From a virus, in the IMG/VR virus record IMGVR_UViG_3300010885_039949, positions 1 through 44,475 of that record: a stretch of 44,475 bases of DNA; one strand, written 5' to 3'. Positions 17,889-25,886 of this stretch are shown in pieces. The position numbers and the translations under genes were made by a program. The notes beneath the pieces were generated by a model. The model did not search any database. It saw nothing but the letters and a program-made list of their open reading frames with translations, and had not been told where the DNA came from. The first letter of the stretch is position 1, and every line of letters starts with the position of its first letter.

Positions 17889-20543
17889 TTAAACATATAT
17901 GCTATTACACGGTATTTTTTCTTGTGTTCTTGACATATATGTTTTATTTATTATTGAATTGTCGGTATCAATGTCATTAATACCCTTATTGGTTAATCGA
18001 CATGCGTATCCAAAATCAGTAGTTGATGCTGAAATGTATATTGGTGTGCTATAGCCATCACCAATACAATTACAGCCATCTTGAGATGTTAATCTTGTTA
18101 TACCATCGGGTGAAATAAATACAATGTATTTTGATGTGTCATTTGGTAAATAAATCCATTTTTGTGGTGACAATAACCATTTACAAGTTACTAAACAACC
18201 ACAAGTGTTTTTAGCCGAATTACAACAAATGTATCCACTATTTACTGCGGTAAATGGTTCTTCTGTACCACCCGTACCAACAAATTTATCATAGTAATAT
18301 GGTGTTTTATTACTTGAACTGCAACATTGTTTATCAACAAATTCTGAAGTGTAATATACTGGGCTACCACTTGTTGGGTAAATCGTACCGTCAAAATTAT
18401 ACTGATAAAAATTATAGGTATAAAATCCATTTTTATCAATTATTGATGTATTAGCAATATCCTTACTACAATTATGTGTAACCCCTTCGTTTTTACTAAT
18501 GCAAATACTTAAAGATTTAAGTTTTGTTTCATTACTATTACATCCGCAATCTGTTTCATCCTTACGTTTTTTAGGGTCTTGTGTAATGGATGTATCTACA
18601 ACGTAACAATTTGCAAAATCAACACCGTTTTCGGTTGAAATGTCAATATATGTATTACCAGTATAAGATGTCATTGTACCGCTTTTATAGTTGGTAAATA
18701 AGTTACTCGTGCTAGTTGTTGATGTTTCAGATGTTATTGTAACTGCTGAAAAATTAGGTATTAACTCTTTAAATTGATTAATGTATTTATACCCACCATC
18801 ATATGGGCCAGCGTGTGGATTATTTCCAGATGTTATGTCTAATGAAGCATTACTACCACCAGTTTCCCTATACCATAATCCATTATTTTGAAAATACATT
18901 TCAGGTGTATTGTATAACGGAGCTGGATACCCACTAAGGCTTATTGGATATTGAGATATGTCATTATTTCTACCGTTTAATACTAATGCTTTTTGAAATA
19001 CATCGATATCTATTTTGTTTTCCGCTAAATAAACATACTCATTGAATGTTATTAATCCTAATGGGGTACCTATAAACTTGAACATAAATTCAATCGCTTT
19101 ACGAGTACCTTTTGATTTCCAAATCCAAGGCGTGTTTAAAATAATTCGCCTCCATAATTCTATATCAGCTTCAACGGCTGTTAAACCAACGGTTTGTCCA
19201 CTATATGTTGATGGTTTTGGTTCTAAATAACTTTTTAAAAGATTATTTTCTAAAACTGATGAAATTACATCCCAACCCAATATTCTAGAAATATTTTTAA
19301 GATATATGTCGGGAGTATTATCGTATTTGTTATAAGTTACTGTGTTTGCAAATTTTATTCCTGTTACAAAGGTATTTAACTTATCAAATTCAGCACCATA
19401 TATTGTTAATGTTTTATTCATTTTTTGACCTGATGTATCTTCATCTAATGGGTCAAAATGAATATCTGTGGTATCAAAATCTGTTATTGATTCTGTTACT
19501 AAAAATCTAACAATAAGATTACTTGTTGTTAAGTCAAAATTTGATGATATATCTAATAATGTTGTTGCATAATCACTATATTCTTCGGTATCAAAATCAA
19601 TATTATAACCATCGGTTGTGGGCCATGTAATATTTTTATTGGTATAAACAAGTGCACCTGAATCTGATTTTATCGTAAAATCAAAATTAGCCGTAAATTT
19701 TGGATAGACTAATCTGTTTAGTAAATAATATTCAAAATCTGGTAATGTATTATAAAATAAATTTTCATTTATTTTATTGGGTTTAATATAATAAATTGGA
19801 TAACCATTATCAATAACATTTGAAAAGACATTCCCACTTACGCTAAGATAAATATAATCATCATTAATAGTTGTTGCACCTGTAAATCCAATAAGGTCAT
19901 ATTCCTTACTATTAATCATGACCGAATATGAAGCATAATTTGTGATTAAATCTCTTAAGTCATTGCTAGCATTAAATGTTGCAGCTAATGAACCATTTTT
20001 AAGATAATTGATTTGAAATTTATTATTAATTACATTTGTACTAATTTTAAAGTTAGATTTGTTTTCAAAAACATTAAAATAATAATTTTCAACAGTATAT
20101 CCTGATTGCGTCACATATAATGGTGCAAATGAATATGTTGGATTCATATATAATGCTGCTGGCCAATTTGTAATAATATTTTCTAATGCAACTCTAGCAA
20201 ATTCTTTAAATGAACCAAAAAGTGCATAGTTTGATAGATTTCTTTTATCAAGATTTAATAATACACCTGCATTATTGGTTAATAATTCTAACGCACTTTG
20301 ATACGTTAAATCTAAATCAGTAAGGCTAACAAAATTAGAAAAACTACTAGTAGCAAAATTTTTATTAATTTTAGGGTCAAAATTTGTCGTTATTGCAAAA
20401 TTTCCCATTGTAAACAATGGTGTTCCACCAGCGCTAGTTAATTGTAAACCAACTAAATCTGGTGAAAAATTTCTACGTTCAATTTTATTATCGTAAACTA
20501 TATTTTGTGAATACCCTGCAACTTTTATTCTTTCGTTACTCAT
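17889..20543 (-). CDS. Structural (tail/baseplate) protein with cysteine-rich C-terminus
   Basis: An 884-residue protein. A segment in the middle (RRIILNTPWIWKSKGTRKA, then FMFKFIGTP) has the pattern L-P-x-x-x-K-x-KGT-x-x-x-I-x-x-x-x-x-x-x-G-I/T-P. I have seen this in large-phage tail and baseplate structural proteins, so a baseplate role is likely. The last 200 residues are unusually cysteine-rich, with CGC, CC and CNC clusters (for example DCGCNSNE, QCCSSSN, YICCNSAKNTCGC, GCNCIG). This suggests metal binding or disulphides once assembled. The start ATG overlaps the stop of the upstream gene by one base (TAATG). Confidence 0.75.
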   Translation of the reverse strand: MSNERIKVAGYSQNIVYDNKIERRNFSPDLVGLQLTSAGGTPLFTMGNFAITTNFDPKINKNFATSSFSNFVSLTDLDLTYQSALELLTNNAGVLLNLDKRNLSNYALFGSFKEFARVALENIITNWPAALYMNPTYSFAPLYVTQSGYTVENYYFNVFENKSNFKISTNVINNKFQINYLKNGSLAATFNASNDLRDLITNYASYSVMINSKEYDLIGFTGATTINDDYIYLSVSGNVFSNVIDNGYPIYYIKPNKINENLFYNTLPDFEYYLLNRLVYPKFTANFDFTIKSDSGALVYTNKNITWPTTDGYNIDFDTEEYSDYATTLLDISSNFDLTTSNLIVRFLVTESITDFDTTDIHFDPLDEDTSGQKMNKTLTIYGAEFDKLNTFVTGIKFANTVTYNKYDNTPDIYLKNISRILGWDVISSVLENNLLKSYLEPKPSTYSGQTVGLTAVEADIELWRRIILNTPWIWKSKGTRKAIEFMFKFIGTPLGLITFNEYVYLAENKIDIDVFQKALVLNGRNNDISQYPISLSGYPAPLYNTPEMYFQNNGLWYRETGGSNASLDITSGNNPHAGPYDGGYKYINQFKELIPNFSAVTITSETSTTSTSNLFTNYKSGTMTSYTGNTYIDISTENGVDFANCYVVDTSITQDPKKRKDETDCGCNSNETKLKSLSICISKNEGVTHNCSKDIANTSIIDKNGFYTYNFYQYNFDGTIYPTSGSPVYYTSEFVDKQCCSSSNKTPYYYDKFVGTGGTEEPFTAVNSGYICCNSAKNTCGCLVTCKWLLSPQKWIYLPNDTSKYIVFISPDGITRLTSQDGCNCIGDGYSTPIYISASTTDFGYACRLTNKGINDIDTDNSIINKTYMSRTQEKIPCNSIYV

Positions 20544-21460
20544 TATACTTTTGTTATTGTATTAAAATTCTTACTAAAATCTACGTTATTTCTTTGTTCT
20601 CTAATTTCAAACAATGGTGCGCCTGTATATACATCTTTAATTTCATACAAATCATATTGTTTATATATTTCATTATTAAAGTTATATATTGTGTAAATTC
20701 CATCTTCAAGTGATTTACTTTGATTACCAAATAGTGCGTATGCAAGTGTTTCAACATCGTGCTCAACCATTTCAACTTCAATCATTATTGGATTAAAGAA
20801 ACTGTTTGTAATGATTACATCTTGATTTGGTTGTCCAATAAATGGAAATGTATTTGGTTGTACGTTTGATGCTGAATTTGGTGAAATTGTACAAAAAACC
20901 AATGTCGAATTATCATTAAAGCGATATCTAATTGCTTTTTGATTAGTATTGGTAAGATTTTGATTGACAGGTTCGGCTCTATTATTTGAAGTTACAATCC
21001 TAAAAAGATTGTTTATTTTAGCATCTGTTGCTGATGGGTTTAAATATTCAATTCTATAACCAATTAAACCATTATTTTCAAATCTATTTAAAAAGTTATT
21101 AGGTATTGTTGCTAAATCAAATAAAAGTCCTTTAATATCAGGAAATGCTGATAAAACTCCAACATCAACTATTTTAGTTCTTATTTCAACAGGTTTAATG
21201 ATAATTGTGTATATTCCTTTAGTTGAAAAAAGATTTACTGGCAATTTGAGTGTGTACATACCACCAAACATTTCAAAACTTGTTATACCTGAATCTACTC
21301 TATTAGGGTTATTAACCTTTAATAAAACATCATTAGTATTTGCAATTTTGACTAAATTATTACCTATTTTATCTCTAGACGCTGAAAATGTGTAGAATAT
21401 TTCCACATCATCTGGTGTTACGTCTGCTGGTCTTACTATACCATATGTACCGACACTCAT
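20543..21460 (-). CDS. Probable virion structural protein (305 aa)
   Basis: A 305-residue protein beginning MSVGTYGIVRPADVTPDDVE and EIFYTFSASRD. It is beta-rich by appearance, with no signal, cysteine cluster or membrane segment. I do not recognise a Pfam family. It lies in the structural run after gp6, separated by 35 bases from the previous gene and sharing a TAATG junction with the next. It is probably a baseplate or tail-tip component, on position alone. Confidence 0.7.
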   Translation of the reverse strand: MSVGTYGIVRPADVTPDDVEIFYTFSASRDKIGNNLVKIANTNDVLLKVNNPNRVDSGITSFEMFGGMYTLKLPVNLFSTKGIYTIIIKPVEIRTKIVDVGVLSAFPDIKGLLFDLATIPNNFLNRFENNGLIGYRIEYLNPSATDAKINNLFRIVTSNNRAEPVNQNLTNTNQKAIRYRFNDNSTLVFCTISPNSASNVQPNTFPFIGQPNQDVIITNSFFNPIMIEVEMVEHDVETLAYALFGNQSKSLEDGIYTIYNFNNEIYKQYDLYEIKDVYTGAPLFEIREQRNNVDFSKNFNTITKV

Positions 21461-21495
21461 ATTATTTATTATTTATTTTATTAATTACTAAAAAT

Positions 21496-22326
21496 TTAAT
21501 TTTTGGTTAAATTATAATATCCCTTATTATATCTTGCTAATTCATTTAAATTTGTTATCTCTGATAATTTTAATTGTCTTTCAAACACAACTGTAAGTCC
21601 TCTATCTATAAATACATCGCTTTTAATTTCTGGTTTGGAAATTATTCCAAATAAATATTCTTCTTTGGTCAATGCTGATAATGAAATATTAGTTTGATTC
21701 CATCCCTCACCAATATATGAAACAGTAGTAACCGTTGTTGCTGTATCATCAATATATAAAAGACCATTTTTTTGATTTAATGTTCCAATATTTAAATCAT
21801 TAACGTCAGCATTAAAAACATATGTTGGATTTGGTAGTAATTGTGTTACCCTATCAACTCCGTTTATTGTTTGACCAGAAAAATTAATATACGTTTCGGT
21901 ATTTGTGTTAAAATTTATACGATATGGTTGATTGGCTCCATAGGCTCTAACATCTTCAATTTTAGAGTCTGTGCTTGCTGTTATTGTTTTATTGCGATAA
22001 TCATAATAATCAGCCTGTGTAGTTCCTGTAGCCCTAATATCAGCATTTAATGTTTGAACAGCGTTTGGTGTAATGCCATTCATAAATGGAAAGGTAATAC
22101 CACTAATTGATAATTTATTAATTAATGGTGTATAATCTACCTTTGTGTCTTGACCTACAAAATTTGGTGTATAGATAATATCTGTGAACATACCCATATC
22201 ATCAATGTTTTGCATTAATGATACATTTATATAAAATGATGTCGCTGTTAATGTTCCATAGGTTGGACTGTTGTAGTTTCTATCAATACAGTCTTCTAAT
22301 AATATTTTTCTTTGAATTAATTCCAT
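21496..22326 (-). CDS. Probable virion structural protein (276 aa)
   Basis: A 276-residue protein starting MELIQRKILLEDCIDRNYNS. It contains many Asn/Thr-rich strand-like segments and ends in a helix (LKLSEITNLNELARYNKGYY). No known domain is visible. Its ATG overlaps the preceding stop by one base. Within the structural cluster, its size and composition fit a baseplate-associated protein; its function is not known. Confidence 0.7.
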   Translation of the reverse strand: MELIQRKILLEDCIDRNYNSPTYGTLTATSFYINVSLMQNIDDMGMFTDIIYTPNFVGQDTKVDYTPLINKLSISGITFPFMNGITPNAVQTLNADIRATGTTQADYYDYRNKTITASTDSKIEDVRAYGANQPYRINFNTNTETYINFSGQTINGVDRVTQLLPNPTYVFNADVNDLNIGTLNQKNGLLYIDDTATTVTTVSYIGEGWNQTNISLSALTKEEYLFGIISKPEIKSDVFIDRGLTVVFERQLKLSEITNLNELARYNKGYYNLTKN

Positions 22327-23177
22327 TATAATGCTTGTATTTGATAAAGATTTATTGTTAAATTCATTAAATTTGGATTATTAACGCTTGAATATTGTAC
22401 ATTTGTTGAATAGGTGGTATCTAAACTATAATAAAATCCTGTTGTATTACGATACAAATCAAATTTTGTATATAGTTTATATATTAAATTATTAATTGGG
22501 TATGCTGATGATGATGTACTTAAATTAAGTATTTTACCAGTTTTGGCGCTAAAATATTGCGCTTTCATATACAAGCTTTTAGGTGGATTATTAACTAAAT
22601 ATTCATCTCTGTATGCATAGATATGGTATCCCTCATAAAAACCTACTGGTGTTGTTAATGGGTTAGATAAAACAAATTTTAATGGAATTTGATTTGCTGG
22701 TTTTGGTTGACCAGCTATTTGTGTTGACGTGCTGCTTACATAATAATCACCACTAGATAAATGACTATAGATTTCTATTTCAGTAACTAAATTTTGTGTT
22801 AATGGATTATCATTATCATAAAACGATAAAATTAACGCACTTTCAGTAAATGCATTTTTTCTAAATTTTATATCATCATTTTTTATTTCAATATCTGAAT
22901 AATATGTTGGTATGTTTAAGTTACCATTTGACCCTAAAAGACTAACGATGTACGTTATTGTATCTACATTTTTTAAATTATCATATACTGGAATAAATCT
23001 AGCTTTTTCATAATCTAATATTGGATTTACGGATTTTTCTATTTCACCATTAACAAATACACGTTCAACCAATTCTGAATTATCAACAAGTTGATATTCC
23101 ATATTTATTGGGAAATCTATGGTTGTTGCTGTTGCACCGCTTAATAAAGATGGGTTTATTTTATAACTAACAAACAT
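22326..23177 (-). CDS. Probable virion structural protein (283 aa)
   Basis: A 283-residue protein starting MFVSYKINPSLLSGATATTI. It is predominantly strand-forming and Tyr/Ser/Asn-rich. I recognise no family. It overlaps the upstream 564-residue gene by 11 bases and the downstream gene by one base. This tight coupling suggests near-equal expression and perhaps a shared complex. Confidence 0.7.
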   Translation of the reverse strand: MFVSYKINPSLLSGATATTIDFPINMEYQLVDNSELVERVFVNGEIEKSVNPILDYEKARFIPVYDNLKNVDTITYIVSLLGSNGNLNIPTYYSDIEIKNDDIKFRKNAFTESALILSFYDNDNPLTQNLVTEIEIYSHLSSGDYYVSSTSTQIAGQPKPANQIPLKFVLSNPLTTPVGFYEGYHIYAYRDEYLVNNPPKSLYMKAQYFSAKTGKILNLSTSSSAYPINNLIYKLYTKFDLYRNTTGFYYSLDTTYSTNVQYSSVNNPNLMNLTINLYQIQAL

Positions 23178-24861
23178 TGCTTGCTGAATTTATTTTAAAA
23201 TTATTTGTCATTGCATTTCCTATCGGGTCAGCAGGAAATTGACCATAATACATATTCCAATTGTCAAATGGGTCTTGTCTTTTAACGTCAAAACAAAAAT
23301 TATCATATATATAATGACAGCCATTAGTAAATGGATAATTTACAATATCAACATTAATGTCGGTTTTTCCAATGTCTAATAAGTCTCTCCAAATATATCT
23401 ACCATCACCTAAATTAACTGCATAATTTGGTATACCTGCCGTAAATTCATCTCCTTGTTCAATATAACTAGAAAAATCTCTTATTTTTAGCCTATAATGT
23501 GAATTATAAAAATATCCTTCAGGTCTGGGACCGCTAGCAACTAATCCTGTGCTAGTTTCTCTGTTTATTGTATTAAATCTATTCATTACATCGGCTAAGG
23601 TTGTTTCAGATAAAGTTGCTACATTATATTCAACAACATCACCATAAAAATCAGCATTATTTATTGTTATATTTGATTGTAATGAATTGTATGAATTTGG
23701 AATTGTTTGACTTGGTGCCGCATTATGAATTAATTGTATTATTGGAATATCTTTTAAATATGGACATGTATTATAATTAATTAAATCAGAAATATCGGGT
23801 GCTTCTATACCTGAAGATACAGACGTAAAAATATTGTTACTATCGGTTTTAATAATACTTAAATATAATTCGCTTAATGGCCTATTTAAATTGTCAACTA
23901 AATTACTAATATCAATATCTTCATTAAAAATAAATTGTGTTATATTATCTGCGTAAATATTTTCAGAAAACGCTAATTTATATATTTCATAATCATCAGA
24001 TTTAATTATATTGCTTGATTTGGTTTTAACTTTAGTGAATTTTCTAAAATAATACTCACATTCAATTCCTTTGTAAACTTTCTTCATTCTACTATCATTA
24101 TCAATAAGAATATTTTGTGATAAAATATCAATACAAAAATAATAATCTTTTAAATCACCATTATCTAAACCAACTCTTTTTACTTCGTAATCGCCATCAA
24201 AATTAGTTCCAGTTATTCTGACTGTACTACCAATAAGTAAATTGTGTCGAATAGGTACCCCTATTGCAGTCATTGGTTTTCCTCCAATTGTAACTGCCCT
24301 TTTACTTATCATTATAATTCCACCATTAATTGTATATTGAGTTTTGTCAGATGCATATGGATATGTTATAGTAATCTCCCAATTTTTCACTCTTTTGTTA
24401 ACAATATTTTTACCATCAGATAAAAATGAAAATCTTTCTCGTTTTGGTTCCATATCATAAAAATTACACAAGCCAGAACCAGTTAAAATAGGGTCAAAAT
24501 ATCCATACCACCCATCAATTTCTTTAAGATGTTTATTGATTGCTTCGGAATATGTTAAATCTTTTTCGTTGTCTAATGAATCGGATAAAAATATTGGAGT
24601 GTTAAACGTTGACCAAGAATTACTTTCTGTAATATTAAATAAAACGTTACTGATTAATGGGTTAAACTTACCTGAAATTCTATAATATGTTGATGATTGT
24701 CTTTCTTTATTAAATTGTTTTCCAATATCAAGTGTTCTATTCATTTCATCTGGTGGTAACAATCTTTCACTACCATTAAATTGAACATTAAGGTATGTAT
24801 TTGTATTTACTGCCTCTTTTGTAGTATATTCTTTTAATATGTTTTTTACTCTAATATCCAT
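23167..24861 (-). CDS. Probable virion structural protein (564 aa)
   Basis: A 564-residue protein beginning MDIRVKNILKEYTTKEAVNT. It appears to mix short helices and strands and has the aromatic-rich stretch DGWYGYFDPILTGSGLCNFY near residue 120. I see no catalytic motif. Its start overlaps the stop of the 1232-residue gene by one base (TAATG). By location just downstream of gp6 it is a baseplate or tail-tip protein of unknown role. Confidence 0.72.
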   Translation of the reverse strand: MDIRVKNILKEYTTKEAVNTNTYLNVQFNGSERLLPPDEMNRTLDIGKQFNKERQSSTYYRISGKFNPLISNVLFNITESNSWSTFNTPIFLSDSLDNEKDLTYSEAINKHLKEIDGWYGYFDPILTGSGLCNFYDMEPKRERFSFLSDGKNIVNKRVKNWEITITYPYASDKTQYTINGGIIMISKRAVTIGGKPMTAIGVPIRHNLLIGSTVRITGTNFDGDYEVKRVGLDNGDLKDYYFCIDILSQNILIDNDSRMKKVYKGIECEYYFRKFTKVKTKSSNIIKSDDYEIYKLAFSENIYADNITQFIFNEDIDISNLVDNLNRPLSELYLSIIKTDSNNIFTSVSSGIEAPDISDLINYNTCPYLKDIPIIQLIHNAAPSQTIPNSYNSLQSNITINNADFYGDVVEYNVATLSETTLADVMNRFNTINRETSTGLVASGPRPEGYFYNSHYRLKIRDFSSYIEQGDEFTAGIPNYAVNLGDGRYIWRDLLDIGKTDINVDIVNYPFTNGCHYIYDNFCFDVKRQDPFDNWNMYYGQFPADPIGNAMTNNFKINSASNVC

Positions 24862-25886
24862 TATAATTTTACTATTTTTTCACAACCAGCATTATCAGTT
24901 GCAACAATTCTTATGGGTAATGTTCCAATATATTGATACCTATAAATAATATTTTCTGGTGCATTTGTATCAATAATGCTATCAATATATGTATATTCAA
25001 TATCATTTATTGTAACAAAATAATCTGGAACTCCAGATGTGACATTAAACTCAACTAATTGTTCACGTGTTTGAAAATCAAACATACTATTATTTGTTAT
25101 ATTAATTGTTAACCCACCTGTAATAGTTATTGTTGTCTCTATGGATTGTGGTTGTGGTTGACCTGAATCTTGAACAACAATTTTATATACCGATGGGCAT
25201 AAATTTGTAAAACTTGTGGCGTTATCAGATATTAATGTATTACCATTTGTTGAAGTATTGTATGTTGTTACTGTATATGGATATGTACCACCACCAACAT
25301 TAAATGAAAATGAACCCTTGCAACTTCTGCAACTATTTGATTTAACTATGTTAGTAATTGTTAATGATTGTGGACCAATAATATTAACTGTTGATATACA
25401 TGTTTGGCCAAGTGAATCAGTACTTAAAAATTTATATGTTCCCACAACTAAACCAGTTAATTGCTGATTTATTGGTTGTGTTTGATATGTATACGTTGAA
25501 ACTAATGAATTATTAATGTCAAATATTTCTAACGTATATGGTAACGTACCACCATCAATTTTAACAATTTCAACAATTGAATCAATAGATGTTTGTGTTG
25601 ATGGTTGTTGTAATACAGAAAATGCGCAGCTTAATCCTATTGGCGCTCCAACTGTAACTTCTTTAATTACAATTGTACCTAAATTGTCACTAGCAGTTAT
25701 TTGATACTTACCAAAAGCCAATCCAGTAATTGAACCACTTGGTGGTACATTAGTTGTAGTAGTGGTTATATTTGTATAGCTAACATCAATACCTATCCAT
25801 GTATATGTAAATGGATGTTTTCCGCCAATAAACGTAAATAAAATTGAACCATCAGTTGCGCCATTTATAGATACTGGAATTGATGT
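24861..25886 (-). repeat. Four tandem SprB-like beta repeats (C-terminus of the 1232-aa protein)
   Basis: These cover protein residues about 892-970, 975-1062, 1064-1150 and 1150-1232. The repeats share a GG-x-x-PY-T turn (GGKHPFTYTW, GGTLPYTLE, GGGTYPYTV, SGVPDYFVT) and a terminal GxYxxxxxDxxG or IVATDNAGC motif. They are diverged at sequence level. The SprB repeat assignment is by motif pattern only. Confidence 0.68.
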
